DNA from: Clostridia bacterium
Lineage (GTDB): Bacteria; Bacillota; Clostridia; Oscillospirales; QAKW01
DNA: 57,934 nt
Assembly: GCA_017464525.1 (NCBI GenBank)
Contig: JAFTZM010000034.1
Coordinates: forward strand, 81,817-139,750
Reading direction: 5' to 3'
Below are positions 22,167 to 31,189 of the stretch, in pieces; position 1 is the first letter of the stretch; every line of letters starts with the position of its first letter. The notes beneath the pieces are model-generated. The model did not search any database. It had not been told where the DNA came from and was given only the letters and a program-made list of their open reading frames with translations. The translations under genes were made by a program, and so were the position numbers.

Positions 22167-23539
22167 CAACCGTTCCCCAGCGCCCGGGCCACCGCCACCA
22201 TGATGGCACATTCCATTCGTTTGCGGAAAAGACGACAGCCCTGCTCATAAACGCCGGTCACGGAACCGGTGGCATGGTAGGCGTTGGCGGCGCAGCCGCC
22301 GGAGCAATACAGCCTTGCCCAGCAATCCCGGCATTCGGGGTGGGCGTAAACATTGCAGGCGGCAAATTCGCCCTGAATTTCGGCATTGGTAACACCCTTC
22401 CAGATATCGCCCAGCTTGAATTTTTCCTCCCCCACAAACTGGTGGCAGGGGTAAAGATCGCCCCAGGGGGTGACCGCCATATATTCCGTACCGCTGCCGC
22501 AGCCGGAGATCCGCTTATAGATACAAGGGCCGCCGGTAAGGTCGATCATATAATGGTAGAAGGTAAAGGGCTTGCCCTCCCGATCTCTTTGGAGCATCAG
22601 CTCTGCCAGTTTTTCATACTGCTCCATCACGATGGCAAGATCCTCCTCGGTGAGGGCTGAGGGATCCCCAGGGGCAGCGACCACCGGCTCCATGCTCAGC
22701 TCCGAGAAGCCCAGATCCAGCATCTGCTGAATATCCTGCAGGAAATCGGGGTTTGCATGGGTGAAGGTACCCCGCATATAGTAGCCCTTCCCCTCCCGGG
22801 CCTCCACAAACTTTTGGAATTTGGGAACGATCTTTTCCCAGCTGCCGTTGCCGGCGTAGTCCACCCGGTAGCGATCATGGATCTCCTTGCGGCCGTCCAG
22901 CGAAAGCACCACATTATGGCACTCCCGGTTGGCCCATTGGATCACATCGTCGTCCACCAGCACGCCGTTAGTGGTGAGGGTGAAGCGGAAATTCTTCCCC
23001 TTCGCCTTTTCGATGCTTCGGGCATACGCCACCAGATCCTTGACCACCTGGAAATTCATTAGCGGCTCACCGCCGAAAAAATCCACTTCCAGATTACGGC
23101 GGGTACCGGAATTTTCAATCAGAAATTCCAAAGCACGCTTGCCCACCTCAAAGGACATCACCGCCCGCTCACCGTGGTATTTCCCCTGGCTGGCGAAGCA
23201 ATAGGAGCAGTTCAGATTGCAGGTATGGGCGATATGCAGGCAAAGCGCCTTCACCACCCCGGCAGACTTTTCCTTCAGCTTGCCGGCCATGGGAGCAAAG
23301 GTATCGGGGGCAAAGAGCTTGCCGGAATCCTTCAAACCCTGCACCTGATCATAGCACTCTGCCAGCTCCCCGGCCGAGATCTGCGGGTACTTCTCTGCCA
23401 TGGCGGCAAGTACTTCCTCCCGGCTGTTTTCTTCAAACAACCCGATGATATCGTAGGCCACCTCGTCTACCGCATGGACGGCGCCGGAGCAGACATCCAA
23501 CACAATATTCCAGCCGCCCAGTTTATATTGATGAATCAT
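22166..23539 (-). CDS. scfB: SCIFF peptide radical SAM maturase
   Basis: A 457-residue radical SAM/SPASM enzyme that forms thioether cross-links in the SCIFF peptide encoded just upstream. Residues 1-85 resemble a RiPP-recognition domain. The cluster motif is CNLNCSYC (Cys107, Cys111, Cys114), followed by DFFGGEPLMNF. The C-terminal SPASM region has many cysteines (GPCIYKRISGCGSG, YPCHQF, HPECRDCWARLYCSGGC) for two auxiliary clusters. ATG 23539 follows GGAGGAAATAAG. It is separated from scfA by a hairpin at 23559-23581. Confidence 0.93.
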   Translation of the reverse strand: MIHQYKLGGWNIVLDVCSGAVHAVDEVAYDIIGLFEENSREEVLAAMAEKYPQISAGELAECYDQVQGLKDSGKLFAPDTFAPMAGKLKEKSAGVVKALCLHIAHTCNLNCSYCFASQGKYHGERAVMSFEVGKRALEFLIENSGTRRNLEVDFFGGEPLMNFQVVKDLVAYARSIEKAKGKNFRFTLTTNGVLVDDDVIQWANRECHNVVLSLDGRKEIHDRYRVDYAGNGSWEKIVPKFQKFVEAREGKGYYMRGTFTHANPDFLQDIQQMLDLGFSELSMEPVVAAPGDPSALTEEDLAIVMEQYEKLAELMLQRDREGKPFTFYHYMIDLTGGPCIYKRISGCGSGTEYMAVTPWGDLYPCHQFVGEEKFKLGDIWKGVTNAEIQGEFAACNVYAHPECRDCWARLYCSGGCAANAYHATGSVTGVYEQGCRLFRKRMECAIMVAVARALGNG

Positions 23540-23558
23540 CTTATTTCCTCCATCAAAA

Positions 23559-23581
23559 ATGCCGCCGATTCTCGGCGGCAT
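23559..23581 (-). terminator. Attenuating terminator between scfA and scfB
   Basis: ATGCCGCCGA and TCGGCGGCAT form a ten-base stem with a three-base loop, followed on the minus strand by TTTTTGATGG. It probably ends most transcripts after the peptide gene, so the precursor is made in excess of its maturase. Confidence 0.75.
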
Positions 23582-23594
23582 CTTTGCTCAGCAA

Positions 23595-23744
23595 TTATTT
23601 GCTTTCTTTGTTCTCGCATTCCTGGTTTGCAATGCCGCAGCTGGTCTTGCAAGCAGACTGACAAGAAGTCTGGCACTCGCCGCAGCCGCCGTTCTTGGCG
23701 CTCTCGCACAGGTTACGGGTCTCGATCGTCTTGATATGCTCCAT
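23595..23744 (-). CDS. scfA: SCIFF six-cysteine ranthipeptide precursor
   Basis: A 49-residue peptide, MEHIKTIETRNLCESAKNGG at its start, then the hallmark cysteine-rich core CGECQTSCQSACKTSCG with a further Cys near the end. SCIFF (six cysteines in forty-five residues) precursors are nearly universal in Clostridia and are modified by the adjacent radical SAM enzyme to carry thioether bridges. This copy has an extra Cys in the leader (position 13). The start is ATG 23744 after ACGGAGGT. It has its own promoter and a terminator behind it. Confidence 0.93.
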   Translation of the reverse strand: MEHIKTIETRNLCESAKNGGCGECQTSCQSACKTSCGIANQECENKESK

Positions 23745-23775
23745 GATATTTACCTCCGTAGGAATTGTTTTATAA

Positions 23776-23804
23776 ATCATAGCACATTCTAACGCCAAAG
23801 TCAA
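23776..23804 (-). promoter_or_regulatory. scfA promoter
   Basis: Minus strand TTGACT (23799-23804), 17 bases, TATGAT (23776-23781), ending about 31 bases before the scfA start. Confidence 0.75.
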
Positions 23805-23832
23805 CGATTTCATAAATTTTTGCAGATTTCTG

Positions 23833-23871
23833 TTTGACTATCCCGGCCGGGGCTAATATAATAGAGTCAAA
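23833..23871 (+). promoter_or_regulatory. Promoter with palindrome in the spacer
   Basis: TTGACT (23834-23839), 17 bases, TATAAT (23857-23862). The spacer contains the 10-base palindrome CCCGGCCGGG (23842-23851). In addition TTTGACT (23833-23839) is inverted as AGTCAAA (23865-23871) beyond the -10. Both could be operators for the FAD dehydrogenase gene. Confidence 0.65.
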
Positions 23872-23883
23872 GGAGTATACACC

Positions 23884-25386
23884 ATGATCATCAAGGATAT
23901 CCGGCTGCCGGTGGGTCACACCCTCGGGCAGCTGAAGAAGAAAATCGAAAAGCAAAGCCGGCAGCAGGCGCCGGAATGGCGGATCCTGCGGCGCTCCATC
24001 GACGCCCGCAAAAGCCCGGTCTGCTATACCTATACGGTGGAGACCGCTCCCTTTGAAAAGCGGCAGGAGCTGGCGGTTCCCCCCTCCCGGCTGAAAAAGC
24101 GCCCCATTGTGGTGGGTAGCGGCCCGGCGGGGCTGTTTGCCGCCCTCTATCTGGCCAAGGCGGGGGCCTGTCCCATCATTTTAGAGCGGGGCAAGCCGGT
24201 GGAAGAGCGGCAGAAGGACATTGAGCAGTTCCAGAAAACCGGCCTTCTGAACCCGGAATCCAATGTGCAGTTTGGGGAGGGCGGTGCCGGCACCTTCTCC
24301 GATGGGAAGCTGAATTCCGGCATCTCCAGCCCCTATTGCCGGGCGGTCCTGGAGACCTTCGCCGCCCACGGCGCCCCCGAGGAGATCCTCATCGACGCCA
24401 AGCCCCACATCGGCACCGATCTGCTGCGGCAGGTGGTATGTTCCCTGCGGGAGACCATCCTTTCTTTAGGGGGGACCTTCCATTTTGAAGAAAAAGCCGA
24501 GGAGCTTTTGCTGGAAAACGGCCGGCTGACCGGCATCGTTGGCAAAAAACGCTACGAGACCGATCATGTGATCCTGGCCATCGGCCACAGCGCCCGGGAC
24601 ACCTTTGAGATGCTTCATCGTACAGGCATCCCCCTGCAGCCCAAGGCCTTTTCGGTGGGTGCCCGGATCGAGCACCCACAAAGCTGGCTCAATGAGGTGC
24701 AATACGGTGCCGATGCCCGATTTCTCGGCGCCGCCGATTACAAGCTTTCCTGGCACGACGGCAACGGCCGGGGGGTCTACACCTTTTGTATGTGCCCCGG
24801 CGGTCATGTGATGGCGGCAGCCAGCGAGCCGGGCGGGATCGTGACCAACGGCATGAGCTACCACGCCAGGGACGGCAAAAACTGCAACAGCGCCCTTCTG
24901 GCCGCTGTGACCCCCGCCGATTACGGCACCGGGCATCCGCTGGCAGGGGTCTATTTCCAGCAAAGGATCGAACGGGCTGCCTTTGAGGCGGCGGGCGGCT
25001 ACTGTGCACCTGCCCAGCGGCTGGAGGATTTTCTGCTGGATCGCCCCACCGCCGCTTTCGGCCGGGTGGAGCCCACCTATCTGCCGGGGGTGACCCCCTA
25101 TAATTTAAGAGAGATCCTGCCGGATTTCGCCTGCAATGCCATGGCCGAGGCCATCCCGATGTTTGATCGGCGGCTCAAGGGCTTTGCCCTCCCCGATGCG
25201 GTGCTCACCGGCCCCGAGACCCGCAGCTCCTCCCCGGTGACCATTCTGCGGGATCAGACGCTGCAAAGCACTGTACGGGGGTTATACCCTTGCGGTGAAG
25301 GCGCCGGCTATGCGGGAGGGATCATGTCCTCGGCGGTGGACGGCATCCGCTGCGCACTTGCAATTTTGGAGGAAGAAAACCCATGA
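23884..25386 (+). CDS. Uncharacterised FAD-dependent dehydrogenase (COG2509-like)
   Basis: A 500-residue flavoprotein. A short N-terminal domain (1-75, IIKDIRLPVGH) precedes the FAD-binding Rossmann motif PIVVGSGPAGLFAALYLAKAG (about 88-108), the GGAGTFSDGKLNSG segment and a C-terminal CGEGAGYAGGIMSSAVDGI loop. This order is that of the widespread bacterial COG2509 proteins, whose reaction is not established. ATG 23884 follows AAAGGAG. The next gene overlaps its end by four bases, so they share a transcript. Confidence 0.85.
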   Translation: MIIKDIRLPVGHTLGQLKKKIEKQSRQQAPEWRILRRSIDARKSPVCYTYTVETAPFEKRQELAVPPSRLKKRPIVVGSGPAGLFAALYLAKAGACPIILERGKPVEERQKDIEQFQKTGLLNPESNVQFGEGGAGTFSDGKLNSGISSPYCRAVLETFAAHGAPEEILIDAKPHIGTDLLRQVVCSLRETILSLGGTFHFEEKAEELLLENGRLTGIVGKKRYETDHVILAIGHSARDTFEMLHRTGIPLQPKAFSVGARIEHPQSWLNEVQYGADARFLGAADYKLSWHDGNGRGVYTFCMCPGGHVMAAASEPGGIVTNGMSYHARDGKNCNSALLAAVTPADYGTGHPLAGVYFQQRIERAAFEAAGGYCAPAQRLEDFLLDRPTAAFGRVEPTYLPGVTPYNLREILPDFACNAMAEAIPMFDRRLKGFALPDAVLTGPETRSSSPVTILRDQTLQSTVRGLYPCGEGAGYAGGIMSSAVDGIRCALAILEEENP

Positions 25387-26210
25387 AAAAGCTGTTTTTT
25401 TTATTGATTTTTTGCCTGTTTTTCACCGGCTGTGCCCCCAAAATTCCCGAAGGCAGCACAACGGTACCCATCCTGCTTTATCATCATATCAATGAAGAGG
25501 GGGACGATGGCTCTGCCATCTCTGTTACCAGCTTTCGCCGCCAGATGGAGCTGATCCGCACCGAGGGCTACAATCCCATTTCCCTGGATGCCCTCATCGA
25601 CTTTGCGGAAAAGGGCACACCCCTGCCGGAAAAGCCGATGGTCATCACCTTTGACGACGGATATTACAGTAATTACCAGTATGCCTACCCCATTTTAAAG
25701 GAATACGGCTATCCCGCCACCATCTTTGCCATCGGCTGCTCGGTGGGGCACATGGAATTCTACAAGGACACCACCCATACCATGACCCCTCATTTCGGGG
25801 AGGCCGAGATCCGGGTGATGGAGGAAAGCGGGCTGATCTCGGTGCAATCCCACACCTACGATATGCACCAATGGGCCCCTTTTGAGACCGGGGACCGGAT
25901 CCGGGAAAATGCCCTGCCGCTGGAGAATGAATCGGAGGCCGATTACATCGCCGCCCTTACCGCTGACCATCTTAAGATCAGCGCTCTTCTGGACAAGGAG
26001 ATCCAAGCCGTTGCTTACCCCCACGGTAAAAGCAGCACCCTTTCCAACCAAACGCTGCAGGGCTTAGGCGTCAAGGTGACCTTTACCACCGACGGAGAAA
26101 AGGTCAATGCCCTTCTCCCAAATCAACCGGAGGGGCTCATCGATCTGGGCCGTTTTTCTATAAACGAAACCGTAACCGATGCTGAATTTCTGAAATACCT
26201 AAAAAAATAG
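25383..26210 (+). CDS. Polysaccharide deacetylase lipoprotein
   Basis: A 275-residue lipoprotein: signal peptide with lipobox FFTGC (Cys17), then a NodB-type fold with VPILLYHHI, ITFDDGYYSNYQYAYPIL, SVQSHTYDMH (zinc His-x3-His-type segment) and VAYPHGKSS. It resembles PgaB/IcaB-type extracellular deacetylases that act on poly-GlcNAc or cell-wall glycans at the membrane surface. It overlaps the FAD dehydrogenase gene (ATGA) and ends in a bidirectional terminator. Confidence 0.87.
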   Translation: MKKLFFLLIFCLFFTGCAPKIPEGSTTVPILLYHHINEEGDDGSAISVTSFRRQMELIRTEGYNPISLDALIDFAEKGTPLPEKPMVITFDDGYYSNYQYAYPILKEYGYPATIFAIGCSVGHMEFYKDTTHTMTPHFGEAEIRVMEESGLISVQSHTYDMHQWAPFETGDRIRENALPLENESEADYIAALTADHLKISALLDKEIQAVAYPHGKSSTLSNQTLQGLGVKVTFTTDGEKVNALLPNQPEGLIDLGRFSINETVTDAEFLKYLKK

Positions 26211-26233
26211 GAGCGCAAGGCTCCTATTTTTTT
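26201..26233. terminator. Bidirectional terminator
   Basis: AAAAAAATAGGAGC and GCTCCTATTTTTTT pair perfectly around a five-base loop, serving the deacetylase lipoprotein gene and the convergent AraC gene. Confidence 0.88.
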
Positions 26234-27000
26234 AGATATTCTTTGGGGGTGCATTGAAACTCCCGGGCAAAGACCCGGTAGAAGGTGCGCATGGAATTAA
26301 AGCCGCTTTCAAAGGCGCAGTAATCGATACTGTGATTGCGTTCCTTCATCAGCAGTACCGCCTGCCTTAAGCGGAGCATGGTCAGATACCGATTAAAGGA
26401 GGTATGAAAATTCGCCTTGAAATAGCGGGAAAGATAGCTGGGGTTATAGCCCAGCGCCGCAGCGACGGTACCGAGGGAGAGATCCTCTTTATAATGATCA
26501 TTCAGATAGATCAGGATCTGCGCCGAGCGCTGGGGATCCACCGGTTCATGGCGTTCCTCCAGCTTCAGCTGCTCCAGCAGAGTGCCCAGCAAAACATTAA
26601 GATATCCCCGCACCTGCAGTTCATTGGTGCTCTGCTTGATGGCCTCATAGCAAGCCTTCATTTTTTCAAAGGCTGCGGGGCAGGAAACAAAGGGATCGAC
26701 GGTCCGTTTATTCCCCAGCGCCGCCATAAATTCGCCGCAAAGCTCGGCGGGAATGATCATATAGACCACCCGGGAGCCCTCCTTTCCACGGTAGCTATGG
26801 GCATCGTAGCTGAGGGCCACCGAAAGCTCGCCCGCTTTCAAAAGCTTCTGATGGTCATTGATCCAGACCTCCACCTCCCCTTCCAGGATCAGATACAGTT
26901 CGATGGGAGAATGAAAGTTGAAGGGGCATTGAGGATCCCGCCCCTCTCCGTAGGTCAATGTATGTTTATGCTCATGCTTATAATAAAATTCTGGCTGCAT
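26224..27000 (-). CDS. AraC-family regulator with cupin sensor
   Basis: A 258-residue regulator. An N-terminal cupin-like domain (residues 10-110: the EGEVEVWINDHQKLLKAGEL segment) is followed by a helical linker and two helix-turn-helices ending GFNSMRTFYRVFAREFQC and TPKEYLKK. It lies divergent to the MATE transporter gene and is the natural candidate to control it. ATG 27000 follows AAGGTGGA. Confidence 0.9.
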   Translation of the reverse strand: MQPEFYYKHEHKHTLTYGEGRDPQCPFNFHSPIELYLILEGEVEVWINDHQKLLKAGELSVALSYDAHSYRGKEGSRVVYMIIPAELCGEFMAALGNKRTVDPFVSCPAAFEKMKACYEAIKQSTNELQVRGYLNVLLGTLLEQLKLEERHEPVDPQRSAQILIYLNDHYKEDLSLGTVAAALGYNPSYLSRYFKANFHTSFNRYLTMLRLRQAVLLMKERNHSIDYCAFESGFNSMRTFYRVFAREFQCTPKEYLKK

Positions 27001-27054
27001 CACCAATCCACCTTGTAAAAAAATGGCAGTAAATTATTGCTTTTTGGCAAGAAA

Positions 27055-27083
27055 ATGACATTTTTATATGTTACTATTATAAT
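27055..27083 (+). promoter_or_regulatory. MATE transporter promoter
   Basis: ATGACA (27055-27060), 17 bases, TATAAT (27078-27083). Confidence 0.6.
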
Positions 27084-27115
27084 ACTTTAAACCCAAAAGT
27101 CAAGGGGGCGTCATC

Positions 27116-28483
27116 TTGCTTTTTTCCAACCGTGATCTGGTCAAAATCACCCTACCGCTCATCTTCCAGCAATTATTGAATGTACTGGTCAGCACCATCG
27201 ATTCCCTGATGGTCGCCAGCGTTGGCGAGGCGGCGGTTTCCGGCATCGCCCTCATCGGATCCCTGGATGTGGTGCTGGTCACCTTCTTTTCTTCGCTGAC
27301 AGCGGGAGGCACTGTGATCATCTCCCAGCTGTTGGGCAAGAAAAAGCACAGCTCTGTTTCAGACGCCACCAAGCAAGCTCTTTACCTTTCCTTGGCAGGA
27401 GCGCTGCTCATCACCCTGCTGGTCCAATGCTTCCGCTACCCCTTGCTGAACCTGCTTTTCGGTGATGCGGAAGCCGATGTAATGCACCATGCCCACAACT
27501 ATTTCTTTTTCATCTCCCTTTCCTTCCCCTTTTTGGCCATTGAAAGCGCTTGCGGGGCCGCATTCCGGGCGGCGGGAGATTCCATGACCTCCCTGCTTTC
27601 CTCCATCGGCATCAACCTGATGAACATTTTCGGAAACTACATTCTGATCTATGTGATCCCGCTGGAGGCTGCGGGTGCCGCCATCTCCACTCTGATCGCC
27701 CGGGCGATCGCTACTGTGGTGATGGTGATCATGCTACACAGCAAAAAGCGCTCGGTATATGTGGAGCATCTGTTCCATTACCGCCCGGATTGGAGGGTGA
27801 TCCGCTCCATACTTCGGATCGGGATCCCCCATGGCATTGAAAACTGTATGTTTCAATTCGGCCGGTTGCTGACTCAAAGCCTGATCTCCACGCTGGGCAC
27901 TGTTGCCATCACCGCAAACTCGGTTGCCAACACGCTGGCCGGCTACCAATATATGCCCGGCACGGCCATCGGCAACACCTCGGTGATCGTGATCGGGCGG
28001 TGCGTGGGCGCCGGGGAAAAGAAGCAGGCCAAGCGGTACTCCCGCATCCTGCTACTAACCTCCTATGCCTGTATTTGGATCGTGGTGCTGGTCACCTTCT
28101 TTTTTGCCAAGCCGATCATCGGCGCCTGGCAGCTTTCTGCCGAAACGGCAGATCTTACCCGCAGATTGATCCTCTATCACAGCCTATGGGCGGCGGCAGT
28201 ATGGCCCATTGGATTTGTGCTGCCCAGTATGTTCCGGGCGGCCAGCGATGTAAAATTCCCCATGGTGGTTTCAGTAACTTGTATGTGGATCTTCCGCATT
28301 GCGTTGAGCTATGTATTCGTTCCCGCAGAGTTGAACCTTTTTGGCCTGACCCTTCCCGGCCTTGGGATGGGGGTCATGGGGGTATGGGTCGCCATGACAG
28401 TGGATTGGGTCGTGCGCATTTCTCTATACGCTTACCGATACTTCAGCGGAAAATGGCTGACGGTTTATGACATAAAAAAGTGA
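27116..28483 (+). CDS. MATE-family multidrug/cation antiporter
   Basis: A 455-residue membrane protein with about twelve hydrophobic segments in two MatE halves. These transporters export drugs or organic cations using Na+ or H+ gradients. The N-terminus LVKITLPLIFQQLLNVLV and the loop GIALIGSLDVV are typical. It starts with TTG at 27116, five bases after AAGGGGGCG; no in-frame ATG stands near. An AraC-family regulator is divergent, and a terminator follows. Confidence 0.9.
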   Translation: MLFSNRDLVKITLPLIFQQLLNVLVSTIDSLMVASVGEAAVSGIALIGSLDVVLVTFFSSLTAGGTVIISQLLGKKKHSSVSDATKQALYLSLAGALLITLLVQCFRYPLLNLLFGDAEADVMHHAHNYFFFISLSFPFLAIESACGAAFRAAGDSMTSLLSSIGINLMNIFGNYILIYVIPLEAAGAAISTLIARAIATVVMVIMLHSKKRSVYVEHLFHYRPDWRVIRSILRIGIPHGIENCMFQFGRLLTQSLISTLGTVAITANSVANTLAGYQYMPGTAIGNTSVIVIGRCVGAGEKKQAKRYSRILLLTSYACIWIVVLVTFFFAKPIIGAWQLSAETADLTRRLILYHSLWAAAVWPIGFVLPSMFRAASDVKFPMVVSVTCMWIFRIALSYVFVPAELNLFGLTLPGLGMGVMGVWVAMTVDWVVRISLYAYRYFSGKWLTVYDIKK

Positions 28484-28505
28484 TGGATTTCTCCATCACT
28501 TTTTT
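28474..28505. terminator. Bidirectional terminator
   Basis: AAAAAAGTGATGGA and TCCATCACTTTTTT form a perfect stem with a four-base loop between the convergent MATE and yjjB-like genes. Confidence 0.9.
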
Positions 28506-28915
28506 AATATCTTTAGCCTTCTCACAAAGGAAGTGACCAGAATGATCCCCAGAGAAAGGGCGATAGCCAGAGAAAGGGTGTGCACGCCATTATCGAGAAA
28601 TTGCTGGCCGTTGCCCTCCAGAGCAGATGCCATGGTGTAATAGAGGGATCCGCCGGGAACCAGGGGGATCAGCGAAATAATGATAAAGGTGGTGGTAGGG
28701 GTCTTGACTACCCGGGCCAGGATCTCCGCATAGACCGAGACCAGCACCGAGCAAAGAAAATACCGCACCGGCTCCCCTTCGATCCACAGCCCCAGCAGCA
28801 GGAAGAAGCCCCAGGAAAGAAACCCGCCCAGCGCTGCCAGCCAGAGCTTTTTGCCGCGGATATTGAACAGGATGCCAAAGCCGAGGGTACCGAGAAAAGC
28901 GGTGATCAGTTGCAT
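28496..28915 (-). CDS. YjjB-like subunit of a ThrE-type exporter
   Basis: A 139-residue membrane protein with four hydrophobic segments and the family motif SLIPLVPGGSLYYTM. Together with the YjjP-like protein encoded just upstream it forms a split ThrE-type exporter; characterised relatives move threonine/serine or succinate. It is the last gene of the eight-gene leftward operon and overlaps its partner by one base (TGATG). Confidence 0.85.
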   Translation of the reverse strand: MQLITAFLGTLGFGILFNIRGKKLWLAALGGFLSWGFFLLLGLWIEGEPVRYFLCSVLVSVYAEILARVVKTPTTTFIIISLIPLVPGGSLYYTMASALEGNGQQFLDNGVHTLSLAIALSLGIILVTSFVRRLKILKK

Positions 28916-29673
28916 CAGAACCCACCTCCCAGCAAAAAGACGGCTGTTACATAGCCGGCGGCAATGGCCAGTGCCAGCAGCACCGCCTCGATGGAACGAA
29001 GGATCCCGGTGATGACATCGCCGGTAAAGAGATCCCGGAGGGCATTGGTCAGACCGGTGCCGGGAATAAGGGTCATGATATTGCCGATGATGATCTTATC
29101 GGCCGCCTCTGCCAGCCCCAGATGCAGAGCGGTAAAGGTCAGCATACAGGCCACAAAGGAGCAGATAAACCGTTCCAGTGCCTTATTGATGGCAAACCGT
29201 TCGGTCAGCTGCGCCGCCACCCCCACGATCCCGCCGATGAGGAAGGAGATGACCGCCTCCTGCCAGCGGGATGCACCGAAAAAGAGGGTAAAGGCGCCGG
29301 CCACCCCTGCATAGGAGAGGATCTTCAGCCAGCGGGGATAGACCTTCGTATTGCTGGCCGCCTCCAGCTGCTGCAGAAGCTCCCCCGGTTCGGGGCGCTC
29401 CACCAGCGCCCGGCGGGCAAGATCATTCAAAGCGTGTACTTTGGCCATATCGGTTCCGGTACCTGCCATCCGACGGGTCTGGGTGAGAAAATGCCCCTCG
29501 GCGGTCTCGGCGGTCACGATCATATTGGAGGTAGTGGTATAGACATCCGCACGCACCGCCCCATAGGCGCAGCAAAGCCGGCGAATACATTCCTCCACCC
29601 GGTGCACCTCCGCACCGGCCACCAGCATCCGCTCGCCCAGCACAATGATACAGTTTAACAGCTCTTCTGTCAT
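28915..29673 (-). CDS. YjjP-like subunit of a ThrE-type exporter (DUF1212)
   Basis: A 252-residue protein. The soluble N-terminal half (GERMLVAGAEVHRVEECIRR, VYTTTSNMIVTA) is the DUF1212 domain; the C-terminal half has about five membrane segments with NIMTLIPGTGLTNALRDL. It pairs with the downstream YjjB-like protein. Its ATG overlaps the stop of the glycerophosphodiesterase gene (TAATG). Confidence 0.87.
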   Translation of the reverse strand: MTEELLNCIIVLGERMLVAGAEVHRVEECIRRLCCAYGAVRADVYTTTSNMIVTAETAEGHFLTQTRRMAGTGTDMAKVHALNDLARRALVERPEPGELLQQLEAASNTKVYPRWLKILSYAGVAGAFTLFFGASRWQEAVISFLIGGIVGVAAQLTERFAINKALERFICSFVACMLTFTALHLGLAEAADKIIIGNIMTLIPGTGLTNALRDLFTGDVITGILRSIEAVLLALAIAAGYVTAVFLLGGGF

Positions 29674-30503
29674 TACTTATTCCGCCGGCCGGTGTTCTCC
29701 AGGAACTGCTTGCAGGGCAGCAGGAAATCGGTCTGGATCAGATCAAAGCCCCGGTCAGCAAGCCAGCCCCAGCCCTTTTCGGGGGACTCTACCATGGAAA
29801 CATCGTCGTTATGATAAGCGGCCAACACAGCGTGATAATCATAAACCAAGGCATTGACCCAAACGATCTTGCCCTCACTGTGCATCATATCGATATACTC
29901 CTTAGAAGCGACAGCGGCATCCTCGCTCTTAAAGAGGACCTCAGCGCCCACATAGTTGATATTGCGCTTTTTCATCTGCTCATGGGTGGTATCCACATCG
30001 GTAACCACGCTCATATAATAGAGATCAGGGGCATACTTTTCCACCGCATCCAGATACTCCGGCTTATTGGCGGTCTTGATGAGGATCTGGTCCTCCATGC
30101 CCAATTTCCGGATCAGCTTGGAGATCTTTTCGGGGTTCTCCCAGAACTTATCGATATTGATGATGCATTTGCCCTTCATCAGCTTCAAAGCATCTTCCAA
30201 TCGCACAATATTCCACTCGGTAGGGGTAAGATCACAGTTGGAAAGTTTAAAATTTTCCACCACAGAGCCGGGAAAGGCGCGGATCCGATCCTGCATCCGC
30301 AGATGAACCTTTTCCATCTTGGGGTGCTGGATAAAGAGCTCGCCATCCTTGGTATTATCCACATCCAGTTCCACGATATCGGCTCCCTGATTCAGGGCGA
30401 TCTGAAAGGCCTGCAAAGAGTTGCAGGGAATATTCCCGCCGCAAACGCCCCGGTGGGCCACCAACAAAACCTTTTTTTTCTTTGCCATTTCCAGAAGATT
30501 CAT
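29673..30503 (-). CDS. Glycerophosphodiester phosphodiesterase-family protein
   Basis: A 276-residue cytoplasmic TIM-barrel enzyme. Active-site motifs are AHRG near residue 17, the ELDVDNTKDGELFIQHP segment (metal Glu/Asp and catalytic His) and INIDKFW. It would split glycerophosphodiesters to glycerol 3-phosphate and an alcohol. It is coupled by ATGA to mtnN upstream and sits in the operon with glycerate kinase. Confidence 0.87.
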   Translation of the reverse strand: MNLLEMAKKKKVLLVAHRGVCGGNIPCNSLQAFQIALNQGADIVELDVDNTKDGELFIQHPKMEKVHLRMQDRIRAFPGSVVENFKLSNCDLTPTEWNIVRLEDALKLMKGKCIINIDKFWENPEKISKLIRKLGMEDQILIKTANKPEYLDAVEKYAPDLYYMSVVTDVDTTHEQMKKRNINYVGAEVLFKSEDAAVASKEYIDMMHSEGKIVWVNALVYDYHAVLAAYHNDDVSMVESPEKGWGWLADRGFDLIQTDFLLPCKQFLENTGRRNK

Positions 30504-31189
30504 CTTAATTCCTCCATTGCTTTTTTCAAAATTTTAATACTCTGCTCTGCGGCCTTCGCTGCAAAAGCAGGATAATCCATTTTTGCATCCCCGGCGGCAC
30601 CGTCGGAGATCGCACGGAGTACCGCAAAGGGTACCTCGTTCACATAGCACACATGACCGATGGCGGCCCCCTCCATCTCACAGCAGGCGGCGCCAAAGGT
30701 ATTGCGGACATCATTGCGCTTTTCATCGGAAGCGATGAACTGATCCCCCGAGGCCACACGCCCCCGCAGAGCGGGGATTTCCAGCCCGGCGGCGGCCTTT
30801 TCAAAGGCGGCATTGAGCCGCTGATCGGCCGGCAGGGAAACCTGATCGATGCCGGAGAGCAGGCCTCTGGGATCTCCCAAGGGAGAGGTATCCATATCGT
30901 GCTGCACCACATCCTCACCGATCACCACATTTAAAAGATGCAGCGCAGGATCCAGCGCCCCCGCCACACCGGAATTGATAATACACTCTGGCTGATATTT
31001 TAAGATCATGGCCTCGGCGCAAAGGGCGGCAAAGACCTTTCCCACGCCGGAGGTGGCAACGACTACCTCGGTGCCGCTCCAATTTCCTTTCACGAACCGC
31101 ACACCGCTGACGGTACATTCCTCGGCTTTCTGCAGTTCCCGAATGATGGCCTCTGTCTCAATAGACATGGCTCCGATAATTCCGATCAT
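30500..31189 (-). CDS. mtnN: 5'-methylthioadenosine/S-adenosylhomocysteine nucleosidase
   Basis: A 229-residue nucleosidase that releases adenine from methylthioadenosine and S-adenosylhomocysteine. It has the acid/base region MSIETEAII at the N-terminus, SGVAGALDP, CCEMEGAAIGHV with the ribose-binding Glu, and the catalytic Asp in RAISDGAAGDA. Length matches the family. It is coupled at both ends by ATGA overlaps. Confidence 0.93.
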   Translation of the reverse strand: MIGIIGAMSIETEAIIRELQKAEECTVSGVRFVKGNWSGTEVVVATSGVGKVFAALCAEAMILKYQPECIINSGVAGALDPALHLLNVVIGEDVVQHDMDTSPLGDPRGLLSGIDQVSLPADQRLNAAFEKAAAGLEIPALRGRVASGDQFIASDEKRNDVRNTFGAACCEMEGAAIGHVCYVNEVPFAVLRAISDGAAGDAKMDYPAFAAKAAEQSIKILKKAMEELR

